Below are positions 9,003-19,153 of a stretch of DNA of 64,000 nt, piece after piece. The DNA is from Caldilineaceae bacterium. Lineage in GTDB: Bacteria > Chloroflexota > Anaerolineae > Caldilineales > Caldilineaceae. The stretch's first letter is position 1; every line of letters starts with the position of its first letter. Both the position numbers and the translations under genes were made by a program. Under the pieces are notes generated by a model that was not told the origin of the DNA, did not search any database, and worked only from the letters and a program-made list of their open reading frames with translations. The stretch is from assembly GCA_026645575.1 (NCBI GenBank), contig JAPKMW010000022.1, positions 1-64,000 on the forward strand, in the 5' to 3' direction.

Positions 9003-10537
9003 AACAAGTTGCCCGTAATGTTGCCTTTAGCCTCCTGGGATTTGGATGGCCAGTAGTCATTGCACTGATAGCTACACCTGCAATTTTAAATGGGTTAGGC
9101 GAATCGGGCTATGGGTTATGGTCGCTGGTGAGTAATGTACTGGGCTACTTTTTTGTCTTTAATTCGCTACAGACGGCCGGTACTAAATATCTTGCTGAAT
9201 ACATGGCCGTTCAAGATTACATAAGTGTACGTAAACTATTAGGGACGACGTTATTTTTTAACCTTGGTGTAGGTCTTATCGGTGGTGTCATCATCTTTGG
9301 ATACGCCGAAATCTTAACGGTCACCGTTTTTGATATACCGCAAAACCTCCAGGCACAAGGGATCATTGCTTTTCAACTAGCCGGTATTGGCTTTATGATA
9401 AGCACATTAGGCTGGTGGGGAACAGCTATTCTTTCCGGCATACAACGTTTTGATTGGCTGACTGGTATTATGATCCTTAGCAACACGCTTTATATTCTTG
9501 GTAGCTTAGTAGCTGTTCTTCTAGGCTGGGGCGTGGTAGGTGTTGTAATGGCAAATCTGGCTGGGTTGGCCCTTTCTGCGATTATTTATGTTTGGAGTAC
9601 TCACCGATTGTTGCCCAAAGCGGCTTGGGGATTTGAATTTGATCTAAAGCTGTTTCGCCGAATCTTCAATTATGGCTTTTACAGTACAGCCCATATGATA
9701 TTTGGCTTGATTACTATCCAAATGGATCGCACGCTCTTAGGAATTTGGGTGGGAGCCACAGCCGTTGCTACCTATAGTGTTCCAATGTCCGTAGCAAGTC
9801 GCATCCATCAATTGTGTACAAAGGCTTTAGAAGTTGTATTCCCGTTAGCAAGTGGGCTGGAGGCTCGACAGCAAGAAACCCAACTCAAACGATTATTTTT
9901 ACGAGCTCAAAATCTCAATACGGTATTAGTGATGATGGTTTCTGTTCCGCTGTTGCTCCTAGCTCGTGAGATCCTCACTTATTGGATTGATGCTGAATTT
10001 GCAGAACGCGCAACTTTAGTCTTTCAATTATTGATTATTGCGTACGCTTTATTGGCTCTTAATGTTGTGATGGGTGCTATTACTGCGGGCTTAGGACATC
10101 CAGAAGTTAATACAGCGTTTGGGATTGTTCTAGGGTTAAGTAATTTGGTAGGTTACTTCTTATTTATGCCGCAGTGGGGAGTAAATGGCGCCGGTATTGC
10201 CAGTGTTTTTGGGTCAATTATTTCTGTACCGGCTTACTTATGGTATGTAAATCATCGCTTTATAAAAGTGAGCTGGGTTGAGTTAGTAAATGTATCCGTA
10301 GCTCGTCCTCTACTAATAGCTGTCGCTGCTGGTATTGCGTTATACTTCTTGCGTCCAGCGATTACTAGTGGTTCAGGGTTACTTTTTGCACTATTGGTGA
10401 CTGAAGCAGTGTACTTAGGAGCTACTTTACTCTTAGGTGTATGGAAGTCGGATGAATTAGCAGTCGTTTTTCATATTTGGCATAAAATTAGACATATTAA
10501 ACCAGTAAGTATCAATTTTTTATTGTTTTTCGTTTAG
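8999..10537 (+). CDS. Wzx-type polysaccharide flippase
   Basis: A 512-residue polytopic membrane protein with about 12-14 hydrophobic segments. It resembles the polysaccharide transporter (MATE-like PST) family that flips lipid-linked repeat units across the inner membrane. The N-terminal [23 protein letters not shown] segment is typical of Wzx proteins. Its ATG overlaps the stop of the preceding gene by four bases, so the two are translationally coupled. The substrate is presumably the undecaprenyl-linked oligosaccharide made by the neighbouring glycosyltransferases. Confidence 0.85.
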   Translation: MKQVARNVAFSLLGFGWPVVIALIATPAILNGLGESGYGLWSLVSNVLGYFFVFNSLQTAGTKYLAEYMAVQDYISVRKLLGTTLFFNLGVGLIGGVIIFGYAEILTVTVFDIPQNLQAQGIIAFQLAGIGFMISTLGWWGTAILSGIQRFDWLTGIMILSNTLYILGSLVAVLLGWGVVGVVMANLAGLALSAIIYVWSTHRLLPKAAWGFEFDLKLFRRIFNYGFYSTAHMIFGLITIQMDRTLLGIWVGATAVATYSVPMSVASRIHQLCTKALEVVFPLASGLEARQQETQLKRLFLRAQNLNTVLVMMVSVPLLLLAREILTYWIDAEFAERATLVFQLLIIAYALLALNVVMGAITAGLGHPEVNTAFGIVLGLSNLVGYFLFMPQWGVNGAGIASVFGSIISVPAYLWYVNHRFIKVSWVELVNVSVARPLLIAVAAGIALYFLRPAITSGSGLLFALLVTEAVYLGATLLLGVWKSDELAVVFHIWHKIRHIKPVSINFLLFFV

Positions 10538-10621
10538 ACAAGACAGGGAAAATTGTTGTAACCCTGATAAATTGATTCGGTTTAGCTCATTAACTTACCA
10601 GATTAAGGGAATTCTCACTAT

Positions 10622-11437
10622 ATGGACATGTGTGCTCTATGTGGTAGCTCACACCTTAAGTTACACACAACTTTAAAGGGTGGTTACCGAATTTTTGTTT
10701 GCAGAGATTGTACTAATGCTTTAACCTATCCTAAACCGACGGCACAATATGATGATCACCCATTTTTTGCGCATGCTAAAGTAGATGAAAGCCGTTGGCG
10801 ATCATATAGCCGACAATTAATTCAGTTTATTAAGCAAAATTATGGATCAAAGGGGCGCCTATTGGATGTAGGTTGCAGCCATGGTTTATTACTGGAAGAA
10901 GCGAGGCTCGCTGGCTTTGATGCACATGGTGTTGAACCGTCACGTTCTGCTGTTCAATATTGTCAAAATCGTGGCCTAAATGTGCAACATGGATATTTAG
11001 AAGTAGATTCATTTCCATCACATTCTTTTGATGTTGTGGTAATGTCCCATGTAATAGAGCATGTACCAGAACCGGTACGCCTTATCGAGATTGCCCGTGA
11101 CATTCTCTCACCGCAAGGTGTACTTTGTTTATGCCAGACAAACTATGAAGGAACTTTGCCGAAGTATTTCGGGAAATACTGGAGTTACTGGGTTCAACAT
11201 GAACACTACTATCACTTCAGCCTTCAAGGTATTCACACCCTACTAAAAGCTGTAGGACTACAAGTGGTTGCTGAAACACTATCACCTTTAGGTTATCATC
11301 TTAATTTTGAAATCAAAAGTTTTCGTGGAATTTTGTCTGTAGCCCTTAATACGTTACAGTATGGAATAAATCAGTATCAGATCGGGTGGCCTTTTAAAGG
11401 CGATCAAATGTACATTCTAGCAAAACCTTACAACTAA
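10622..11437 (+). CDS. SAM-dependent methyltransferase with N-terminal zinc-ribbon-like motif
   Basis: A 271-residue protein. Residues 4-30 contain two CxxC pairs (C4/C7 and C27/C30), a likely zinc ribbon. A class I methyltransferase fold follows, with the SAM-binding motif LLDVGCSHG and the later VVMSHVIEHV stretch (Methyltransf_23/11 type). Such enzymes in polysaccharide clusters usually methylate a sugar or a deoxy-sugar precursor. The acceptor here is unknown. The gene is AT-rich like its neighbours, with 84 bases separating it from the flippase. Confidence 0.75.
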   Translation: MDMCALCGSSHLKLHTTLKGGYRIFVCRDCTNALTYPKPTAQYDDHPFFAHAKVDESRWRSYSRQLIQFIKQNYGSKGRLLDVGCSHGLLLEEARLAGFDAHGVEPSRSAVQYCQNRGLNVQHGYLEVDSFPSHSFDVVVMSHVIEHVPEPVRLIEIARDILSPQGVLCLCQTNYEGTLPKYFGKYWSYWVQHEHYYHFSLQGIHTLLKAVGLQVVAETLSPLGYHLNFEIKSFRGILSVALNTLQYGINQYQIGWPFKGDQMYILAKPYN

Positions 11438-11492
11438 CAGGTGAATTGCTAAATCAATTCGTTTATAATTGCAATTGTAAAAGTTAATTGTT

Positions 11493-12149
11493 ATGAGAAA
11501 ACTGGACACAGATTTGTTAAAAAAAATAATCAAAAAAATAAGACGTACATGGATTATAGGAACAAATTGGTCAGCCGTAAAAGATTATGATACTATCGAG
11601 GGGTTTCTATCTTCTTACGAAGCTGTTACTCTTTACCGTTTAGCGATGCAACTTCCTTTGAATAGTAGAATAGTAGAAATTGGTAGTTGGAAAGGCAAAA
11701 GCACGTACTGTTTAGCGCGTGGCCTCCGACAAGGAAAGATAAGTGCCATTGATCCGTTTGATAGTAGTGGCGAACCTGGCAGTGCAGAGATTTACCAAGC
11801 GCAACAGGGAAATCAATCATTACTGTCCCAGTTTCGTACTCGTATGGAGCGGCTAGAGGTTTGGGATAAGATTGAAGTGTTACAAGGTTATTCTCACCAA
11901 TTCGTTGGACAAGTTTCACAAATTGATCTACTGTTTATTGACGGCGACCATTCTAAAGAAGGTTGTAACTTTGATTTTACAAATTATGCTCCTTACCTTA
12001 GAAAAGGTGGAATCTTGGCTTTTCATGATTTTGACCCAACGCGCAATGAACTTGGGCCAACTTGGGTAGTAAACAATCAAGTAGTTCCATCTGGTTCATA
12101 TACAGTTATTGGTGTTTTTGACTCATTATGGGTTGGTCGTCGCAAGTAA
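11493..12149 (+). CDS. Class I methyltransferase (Methyltransf_24 type)
   Basis: A 218-residue protein with the SAM motif VEIGSWKGKST and the acidic motif LLFIDGDHSKEG, followed by LAFHDF. This pattern is typical of the Methyltransf_24/CmcI-like group that is common in glycan clusters. It probably O-methylates a sugar residue, but the acceptor is unknown. Its start has no clear Shine-Dalgarno in a very AT-rich context, so the exact ATG is not certain. Confidence 0.72.
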   Translation: MRKLDTDLLKKIIKKIRRTWIIGTNWSAVKDYDTIEGFLSSYEAVTLYRLAMQLPLNSRIVEIGSWKGKSTYCLARGLRQGKISAIDPFDSSGEPGSAEIYQAQQGNQSLLSQFRTRMERLEVWDKIEVLQGYSHQFVGQVSQIDLLFIDGDHSKEGCNFDFTNYAPYLRKGGILAFHDFDPTRNELGPTWVVNNQVVPSGSYTVIGVFDSLWVGRRK

Positions 12150-12173
12150 CAGCCTTCTAGAGATTAGTGTCAC

Positions 12174-13001
12174 ATGACTTTAATGATTTCTGCAGTAATT
12201 AATACATTGAACGAAGAGGCTAATATTGCTGATTGTATACGCAGTGTACAGGGCCTCGCCGATGAAGTAGTAGTTTGTGACATGAATAGTACAGATCAAA
12301 CAGCAATTATTGCTGAGAGCCTTGGTGCAAGGGTAAGCTTGGTAGAAGCAAAATTTGGCGATTTTGGACGATTACGCCATTTCGGAGTAAGTCAAGCTTT
12401 AGGCAAATGGGTATTGGTAATTGATGCCGATGAACGGATGACACAACCATTGGCAGAGAAGTTACGACAAATTACTGAACAGGATCATGTTGAAGTGGTG
12501 AATATCAGTAATCTTTACTGGTATTTTGGCGGTTGGGTATACCAAGGCGATTTTTTTCGAAACAATTGGCCGCGTTTTTTTCAGCGTAAAGTTTACCTAC
12601 AACGCTTTCAAGATTTTGATGAGCCTATTCATAGTGACTTATCAATATTAAGAAATGGTACTCAACAATTAACACTACCTCGAAAATATTATTTAATGCA
12701 TTATGCCTACCCAACAATTGAAAAATATGTAAATAAAACACTTGGTATGTATGCTCGGTTAGAAGCAGAACAATATTTTGAACGCCGCCAGCGATTTTCT
12801 TTGTTTCGCTTGATCAGTGATCCTATCAAAGTATTTCTTATCAGCTACTTTATACGTCAAGGTTTTCGTGATGGTCTTCGTGGTTTTATTCTAAATATAC
12901 TTTATGCGGGTTATCGTTTCACAACCTGGGCCAATCTATGGTTATTAGAAGAGCTTGAACGTCAGAAGACAACTGGCACTAAACCAACACCTAATCTATG
13001 A
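12174..13001 (+). CDS. Family 2 glycosyltransferase (WaaE/KdtX-like)
   Basis: A 275-residue GT-A enzyme. The N-terminal AVINTLNEEANI nucleotide-sugar binding strand and the VIDADERM motif (a DxD metal site) are visible. Overall it resembles the WaaE-like group of GT2 enzymes acting on lipid-linked glycans. Start ATG 12174 or 12183. Its stop overlaps the start of the next glycosyltransferase by four bases. Confidence 0.82.
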   Translation: MTLMISAVINTLNEEANIADCIRSVQGLADEVVVCDMNSTDQTAIIAESLGARVSLVEAKFGDFGRLRHFGVSQALGKWVLVIDADERMTQPLAEKLRQITEQDHVEVVNISNLYWYFGGWVYQGDFFRNNWPRFFQRKVYLQRFQDFDEPIHSDLSILRNGTQQLTLPRKYYLMHYAYPTIEKYVNKTLGMYARLEAEQYFERRQRFSLFRLISDPIKVFLISYFIRQGFRDGLRGFILNILYAGYRFTTWANLWLLEELERQKTTGTKPTPNL

Positions 13002-13849
13002 CCTCTGAATTGCTTGTTTCTATTGTTACTCCTTCCTATAATCAAGCACACTTCCTCGAAGCTACAATTCGTTCTGTTTTGGAACAGGATTATCCACATA
13101 TTGAATACATCATTTGTGATGGTGGTTCAACTGATGGTAGTGTAGATATCATTCGTAAATACGCCGCCCGATTAGCTTGGTGGTGTAGTGAAAAAGATGG
13201 TGGCCAATCAGCAGCCATTAATAAAGGATGGCGACGCGCCAATGGCTTGCTTTGGAGTTACCTAAACTCGGATGATTTACTACTCCCAGGCGCAGTGAAC
13301 GCTGTAGTAGAAGCGTTTAAAAAACACCCAGAAAGTGGGATTATTCACGGGGATTGGACTTATATTGATCAAGCAGGTCATACCACTGGTCAAGGTTACG
13401 GTGCTTCGTGTAATTTTCAGCGATTGCTAAATCGTGGCCAAGATCCTTATGTAGCCCAACCGGCATCATTTTACAAGGCCGATTTGATTCAGCGTGTTGG
13501 GTGGCTCGACGAAAATTTGCATCTTTCTATGGATTACGATCTATTATTACGATTAGCACAATCAGCTCCAATGCTTTATCTTCCTCGTTCTCTTGCAAGC
13601 TTTAGAGTACATACCCTAGCCAAGACATCTTCTTCTGCTGACCGTCATTGGCAAGAATCATTTCTTGTACAAAGGCGGTATGGTGGGCGGTACTTGGTGA
13701 TTCCACGGCTAAAATATTGGCGATACCGTTCTCTTGCAATGATGCCACATGGGTTACAACGTTTTATTCGACGTTGGCGCAATTCAGTGAATGATCGAGC
13801 TTATCTCCTGGCTTATAGCAAGCACTCTAAGCAAGAATCGAGCGAATAA
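12998..13849 (+). CDS. Family 2 glycosyltransferase
   Basis: A 283-residue GT-A glycosyltransferase with the strand SIVTPSYNQAHFLEATIRSV, the CDGGSTDGS loop and the LNSDDLLLPGAV metal-binding motif. The DGGQSAAINKGW helix is typical of GT2 proteins in polysaccharide clusters. It is coupled by a four-base overlap to the preceding gene and by TAATG to the following Wzy-like gene. Donor and acceptor cannot be read from the sequence. Confidence 0.85.
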   Translation: MTSELLVSIVTPSYNQAHFLEATIRSVLEQDYPHIEYIICDGGSTDGSVDIIRKYAARLAWWCSEKDGGQSAAINKGWRRANGLLWSYLNSDDLLLPGAVNAVVEAFKKHPESGIIHGDWTYIDQAGHTTGQGYGASCNFQRLLNRGQDPYVAQPASFYKADLIQRVGWLDENLHLSMDYDLLLRLAQSAPMLYLPRSLASFRVHTLAKTSSSADRHWQESFLVQRRYGGRYLVIPRLKYWRYRSLAMMPHGLQRFIRRWRNSVNDRAYLLAYSKHSKQESSE

Positions 13850-15114
13850 TGCCTGTACGACATACATCAATCGTTATTACGTTTATTGTACTAATGTTTA
13901 TTGCTGATAGTATAAACGCAGTTCTGATCAACTTGAATTCACCTTTTGGTAGAGTATCTATTGTTATTCGCTTGCTTGCACAAGGATATTTTCTTTGGTT
14001 ACTACTTCATAAAAGTTTAGGCAGACGTATACTTCTTATAGTTCTCTGTTTTTATGTAATATTTTTTGTTGGTACTTTTGCGGCTCTTAATTCATATGAC
14101 AACTATGAGATTCTGGGTAATTTTTCGGCTGTGAATAAAATGCTTTTTTTTATAATATGTTGGGGAGTATTTAGTTGTTATTTCAAAACAGTCGATGATA
14201 TAAGTAAGTTGTTGCAATGGTTTGAAATAATCATTCTACTACAAGTAATATCTGTCATTCTAGGATTTGTACTTAACTTACACTATTTTGCATCCTACCC
14301 TAATGGTGAAAGATTTGGCTATAAAGGATTGATACCGGCTATCAATGAAGTAAGCGGTTTTTTTGTTATAGCCTTCTTTTACTACTTACAAAAAATTGTT
14401 CTTGGAAAACCGAGCGTTATTATGCTAACACTGGTAATTATTGCTTGGTTGTTAACTGGTGCAAAAGTTGCGTTAATTTTGCCAATGATTTTGCTATTCT
14501 ATATACTCAAGTGGATTGCTAATGGTCGGCTCAAAAAAAGTTTTCTAGGACTTAGTATCGGCGTGAGCTTATTGATTGTTGTAGCTATTTTATTGAATGA
14601 TTATTTTTTGACTCGTTTGTTACCTTCGATTAACTATTTTACTGATCACTGGTTACAAGGTCGAACTTTTTTTAGCTTATTTATGTCAGGCAGAGATCTG
14701 AAAGTGAATTATCTGGCGTCAGAGATTCTTCCTGATTTTAATTTTGTCAATTATATTTTTGGTGGCATTGATTTAGTTTCATTTTCAACTGAGACTGATG
14801 CAATTGACGTTTTTGTTCGTTTTGGCTTGATTGGTGGTCTATTTTTTTATTGTCTTTATATTTGTATATTACTTGGTGATATTAGAGCGATTTCGTTTAC
14901 TCAACTGTTATTTGTTATAACCTGGTTAGGTGTATCGATGACGGCAGGACACCTTGTATTTAGTGCAATTAATGGTGTTTATCTTGCAATCATACTTCTA
15001 ACTTTTTCTAACCGCCAAGTTTTCGATATTCATTCGTCCAAATCTCAAGCAAGAACGCACTCTTCGAAACGCTATCAACCTTTTACCGCTGCGTTGGTTG
15101 AGGTGCCCAAATGA
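13849..15114 (+). CDS. Wzy-like O-antigen polymerase
   Basis: A 421-residue protein with about ten hydrophobic segments and a larger periplasmic loop around residues 255-320, the layout of Wzy polymerases. Wzy proteins are too divergent for a motif-based call, so this rests on topology and on its place between glycosyltransferases and a flippase. It would polymerise repeat units on the outer face of the membrane. The gene is the most AT-rich of the window: only 16 of 60 bases are G or C at 14101-14160. Confidence 0.65.
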   Translation: MPVRHTSIVITFIVLMFIADSINAVLINLNSPFGRVSIVIRLLAQGYFLWLLLHKSLGRRILLIVLCFYVIFFVGTFAALNSYDNYEILGNFSAVNKMLFFIICWGVFSCYFKTVDDISKLLQWFEIIILLQVISVILGFVLNLHYFASYPNGERFGYKGLIPAINEVSGFFVIAFFYYLQKIVLGKPSVIMLTLVIIAWLLTGAKVALILPMILLFYILKWIANGRLKKSFLGLSIGVSLLIVVAILLNDYFLTRLLPSINYFTDHWLQGRTFFSLFMSGRDLKVNYLASEILPDFNFVNYIFGGIDLVSFSTETDAIDVFVRFGLIGGLFFYCLYICILLGDIRAISFTQLLFVITWLGVSMTAGHLVFSAINGVYLAIILLTFSNRQVFDIHSSKSQARTHSSKRYQPFTAALVEVPK

Positions 15115-16088
15115 CGTTTATCTCTTCTGAAAAATCCAAACTGTTATTTTTTGCTTTAGCATTTTTAATGGTCATGGTTGTAATCCCAACGACACAAAGT
15201 ATTATGCAACTTGTGTGGTTTAATTTGGGAAATACTTTCATGCTCCAAGCTATTATTCACCAAGATCCAGAAGCATCGACTAGAACGCAGCAGTTACTTT
15301 CTAAATTTGTGGCAGGCAAAACTGCATTTCGTGTATATCGAAGTCAGACTAGATTGGCTTTACTAGAGAAACGTTTCACGGATGCGAAAAAGTACGGAGA
15401 ACAAGCATTTGTCTTATCTCACCTAGATTGGCAAACGCACGATTTGCTCGGTCGCGTTTATTGGGAACTTGACGAAAAGGAAGCAGCGCGATCTATTTGG
15501 CGTACTGAGGATCTGATACGACCACGCTTACTGTATTTAAGCCATGCTGGTTGGCAAAGCTTTGCCCAAAAAGATTACACAAAGGGTGTTAGTTATTTTG
15601 AACAAGGTATAGATTATGACCCCACTTGGCGTGAGGGATACTGGGCGTTATCGAGTTATTATTGGCAAGAAGGTCAGATTGAGCAGGCTGGACCCTATTT
15701 ACACAAATTAGCACAATTATTGCCGAAAAATGATGCTCAGTATTTGTTTGTAATGGGGCGCATTAATTTGATTAAAAATGATTTAAATACAGCACGTGTT
15801 CAATTTTGTAAAGCTTGGGAGCAAGTACCAAACCAGGATTATTGGGATAGTTGTTTATGGGGGCTGTGGCATCAAGGAATGCTTGACCAAGCATTGACAC
15901 TTATGAGTCAATCTGCTGATAAAAATCCAGAACAGACAGCTACGGCGGCTATCGATTGGGGAGATCGGCTGTTCACTTCTAAAAACTACTTCTATGCAGC
16001 CCAATTTTATGAGATTGGTTGTCAACTTCAAGTTTCTTCATCTGAAGCCTGTACCAAGCAGAAAAATGCGGCTCACTTGTCTCGGTAG
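15111..16088 (+). CDS. Membrane-anchored TPR protein of the polysaccharide cluster
   Basis: A 325-residue protein with one N-terminal membrane anchor (about residues 10-30) followed by repeated helical hairpins typical of tetratricopeptide repeats, for example AGWQSFAQKDYTKGVSYFEQ. TPR proteins often scaffold polysaccharide assembly or export complexes. The gene overlaps the Wzy-like gene by four bases, which suggests a partnership with it. No enzymatic motif is seen. Confidence 0.65.
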   Translation: MTFISSEKSKLLFFALAFLMVMVVIPTTQSIMQLVWFNLGNTFMLQAIIHQDPEASTRTQQLLSKFVAGKTAFRVYRSQTRLALLEKRFTDAKKYGEQAFVLSHLDWQTHDLLGRVYWELDEKEAARSIWRTEDLIRPRLLYLSHAGWQSFAQKDYTKGVSYFEQGIDYDPTWREGYWALSSYYWQEGQIEQAGPYLHKLAQLLPKNDAQYLFVMGRINLIKNDLNTARVQFCKAWEQVPNQDYWDSCLWGLWHQGMLDQALTLMSQSADKNPEQTATAAIDWGDRLFTSKNYFYAAQFYEIGCQLQVSSSEACTKQKNAAHLSR

Positions 16089-16124
16089 GGGCTATTGTAA
16101 TAATTTTAATCGACATTCGCGCCT

Positions 16125-17249
16125 ATGAAAGTATTGATGATTTCTCCCATGTATCCATCGCAACGTAACCCCGTTGTTGGTATTTTTGTTAAGCGCCAAG
16201 TTGAAGCATTACAACAGCTAGGTATCGAAGTCATTTTAGTGACAAATTCATATTCAACACCGCGTCTTAACTTATTCCATCGGTACAGTGAGCTGCTTCG
16301 CTTAACACTCGTAAACGCTGTCCAAGAATTTGATTTAGTTCATGTTCATTTTCCAACACTGCCGGGTGTATACGGTGGATTGATTGCTAAAGTGCGCCAT
16401 AAACCATTGGTGGTTACTTTGCATGGAGCAGAAATTGATGAGAAGCAATATACGGGGTTGGCAAGGTGGAAGAGAGTATTGACTAGGCTTTCGGCTCATT
16501 GGGCTTTACAGCAAGCTGATCATGTGATTGCTGTAGGGACGGAACTTGCACAATTAGCGGCTCATGAATCAGTGCCCATGAATAAAATTACAGTGATTGA
16601 TATGGGTGTTGATTGCCAGCTATTTCGCCCACGATCAAAACAAACTTTGCGGCAGCAGTTAAATATAAATTTGGCGCCTTCTGACCCGATGGTACTATTT
16701 GTTGGCGCATTGCTTCCTGTAAAGGGACCTGATTATTTCATTCGAGCCGCAAGTTTAATAAAGAATTCGCATCCAAATAGTCAATGGTATCTAATTGGGC
16801 AAGGACAATATGAAGCAGAATTACGTAACTTGGTTGCTGAATTAGGGCTTACGGAACAAGTGACCTTCGTTGGTCAAGTTAGCCCTGAGGAAGTAGCAAA
16901 GTGGAATGCTGCGGCAGACCTACTCATTGTGCCGTCGTTAGTTGAAGGTTTTGGTTTAGCTGGGTTGGAAGCGTTAGCGTGTGGTATTCCAGTTATTGCA
17001 TCGAATGTTGGTGGTTTACCATCTTATATTGAGGATGGTATTAATGGATTCTTGGTACCACCCGCTGATCCTGAAATGATTGCGCATCGTGTCCATACTC
17101 TTTTGACAGACGTGCAACTACGGCAAAAAATGGGCAACAATGGCGTTAAGACCGCTGCTGAGCATGATATTCGTCAGCAAGCGCATAAGGTGTTGATGCT
17201 TTACGAACAATCTGTTCGTCAAAGAAATGTAGCTGTTGATAAAAGTTAA
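16125..17249 (+). CDS. Family 4 glycosyltransferase
   Basis: A 374-residue GT-B enzyme. The N-terminal acceptor domain begins MISPMYPSQRNPVVGIFVKRQ, and the C-terminal donor domain carries LFVGALLPVKGPDYF. The EGFGLAGLEALACGIPVIAS block contains the conserved E-x7-E pair. It is a retaining transferase using a nucleotide sugar. It lies 36 bases after the TPR gene and 8 bases before asnB. Confidence 0.87.
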   Translation: MKVLMISPMYPSQRNPVVGIFVKRQVEALQQLGIEVILVTNSYSTPRLNLFHRYSELLRLTLVNAVQEFDLVHVHFPTLPGVYGGLIAKVRHKPLVVTLHGAEIDEKQYTGLARWKRVLTRLSAHWALQQADHVIAVGTELAQLAAHESVPMNKITVIDMGVDCQLFRPRSKQTLRQQLNINLAPSDPMVLFVGALLPVKGPDYFIRAASLIKNSHPNSQWYLIGQGQYEAELRNLVAELGLTEQVTFVGQVSPEEVAKWNAAADLLIVPSLVEGFGLAGLEALACGIPVIASNVGGLPSYIEDGINGFLVPPADPEMIAHRVHTLLTDVQLRQKMGNNGVKTAAEHDIRQQAHKVLMLYEQSVRQRNVAVDKS

Positions 17250-17257
17250 GGATATTT

Positions 17258-19153
17258 ATGTGCGGAATTGCGGGAATATACAATTATTTTTCCAACAACC
17301 CTATAGATCTACCCTTGTTGTCAAATATGACAGGTGTAATTAGCCACCGCGGCCCTGATGATGAAGGGTTTTATAACTGTGGCTCTATCGGATTGGGAAT
17401 GCGCCGATTAAGTATTATTGACGTAGAAGGTGGTCACCAACCCATTCATAATGAAGATCAAACAATATGGCTAGTTTTTAACGGTGAAATATATAATTTT
17501 CTCGAGTTACGACGTCAATTAATCGAACGTGGACATTGTTTTTACACACAGAGCGACAGCGAAGTGATTGTGCATGCCTATGAAGAATGGGGTGTGGATG
17601 TCTTCTCTCATCTGAATGGGATGTTTGGTATTGCATTATGGGACAGTGTGCAACGTAGATTGATCATGGCACGCGATCATTTCGGTATTAAGCCTCTCTA
17701 TTACCTGGATGATGGTAAACGGCTGTTATTCGGTAGTGAGTTGAAGACCATTCTTTGTGACCGTTCAGTATCACGTAATGTAGACGAGGCAGCCCTGAAT
17801 TTATATCTTACTTTTCGTTTTGTACCCTCGCCGTATACTTTATTGAGCGGTATTCATAAAATTCCGCCTGGGCATTATCTTATTTGTAATGAAAGTGGTC
17901 CTCGGTTACACCGTTACGCATACTCAACGCCGGCATTACCTTCTAAGAATACAGAAGCTGATTTAGTTGCTACTCTCCGCCATCACTTAGAGATCGCTAT
18001 TCAGCGGCAAATGATTAGCGACGTGCCAGTTGGCGCTCTTCTTTCAGGGGGAGTTGATTCAACAACGATTGTAACTTTAATGACCCGTTTTGCTCATGAC
18101 CCGGTACATACCTTTACGGTTGGTTTCGCTGAGCAAGGTGATTTCAATGAACTTGATGAAGCGCGGGTAACAGCCAAACGGCTCGGTACACTTCACCATG
18201 AAATAGTGCTAACAACGAAAGATTATATAGGTTTTTGGCCAAAAGCGGTATGGCATTTAGAGGAACCAGTTGTTACCCCATCGGCTTTGCCTATGTATTA
18301 TGTTAGTCAACTTGCCCAACGTCATGTGAAAGTCGTATTAACTGGGCAGGGAGCTGACGAGCCATGGGCAGGTTACCGTCGATATAAAGGTGAGCAATGG
18401 GCTGCGGCTTATCAACGTATTCCAGCCTCATTACGTCAGCAAGTTATTAGTCCTATCGTCGAATCCTTGCCGAGGAGTGAAGGACTAAAACGGGCTATTC
18501 GTTCTTTGGGTGAAGAAGATGCCTGCCAACGATTCGTAAAGGTGTACTCTGTATTTACAGAAAACCAGAAAAAGTTACTGCTGAAACAGCCACTCATATC
18601 TACCGAGAGTGAGTTAGTAAATAGTGTGCAAATGTGGCAACGCGATGTGGCACATCTTGATGGATTGTCACAAATGATGTACGTAGATTCACGCTTCTCG
18701 TTATCTGATGATTTATTGTTATACGGCGACAAAATGTCGATGGCTGTTTCACTAGAAGCACGCGTACCCATGCTTGATCTTGATTTAATGGCCTTCGTTG
18801 AAGGATTGCCTTCACATTGGCGATTACATGGGCGTACTCATAAATATCTCTATCGCAAAGCTATTGCTGCTTGGTTACCTCAGGATGTGCTTCAGCGACC
18901 GAAGCGTGGTTTTGATACGCCAATGGACAAATGGTTGGGCAAAAATTTACAAGATTACCTGCGTCAACTTTGGTTTGGGGCTGATTCGGCCTGTAAATTT
19001 TACTTCAATCTTTCATACCTTGAGAAACTTCTTGTAGAACATGCTTCAGGGCGTTTTGATCATCGGCGACAACTCTTTAGCCTCATTTCATTTGAACTTT
19101 GGCACCGAATTTTTGTTAATCAGCAATCACCTGAAAGTTTGGCAGGATTATGA
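17258..19153 (+). CDS. asnB: Glutamine-dependent asparagine synthase (AsnB family)
   Basis: A 631-residue two-domain protein. The mature catalytic cysteine follows the initiator methionine (MCGIAGIY), so the N-terminal half is a class II glutamine amidotransferase. The synthetase half has the ATP PP-loop LLSGGVDST. Members in polysaccharide clusters often amidate a sugar uronate rather than aspartate, which would fit the uronate genes here, but this is inference. AAGGA precedes the ATG. This is the last AT-rich gene; its stop overlaps wecB by four bases. Confidence 0.88.
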   Translation: MCGIAGIYNYFSNNPIDLPLLSNMTGVISHRGPDDEGFYNCGSIGLGMRRLSIIDVEGGHQPIHNEDQTIWLVFNGEIYNFLELRRQLIERGHCFYTQSDSEVIVHAYEEWGVDVFSHLNGMFGIALWDSVQRRLIMARDHFGIKPLYYLDDGKRLLFGSELKTILCDRSVSRNVDEAALNLYLTFRFVPSPYTLLSGIHKIPPGHYLICNESGPRLHRYAYSTPALPSKNTEADLVATLRHHLEIAIQRQMISDVPVGALLSGGVDSTTIVTLMTRFAHDPVHTFTVGFAEQGDFNELDEARVTAKRLGTLHHEIVLTTKDYIGFWPKAVWHLEEPVVTPSALPMYYVSQLAQRHVKVVLTGQGADEPWAGYRRYKGEQWAAAYQRIPASLRQQVISPIVESLPRSEGLKRAIRSLGEEDACQRFVKVYSVFTENQKKLLLKQPLISTESELVNSVQMWQRDVAHLDGLSQMMYVDSRFSLSDDLLLYGDKMSMAVSLEARVPMLDLDLMAFVEGLPSHWRLHGRTHKYLYRKAIAAWLPQDVLQRPKRGFDTPMDKWLGKNLQDYLRQLWFGADSACKFYFNLSYLEKLLVEHASGRFDHRRQLFSLISFELWHRIFVNQQSPESLAGL

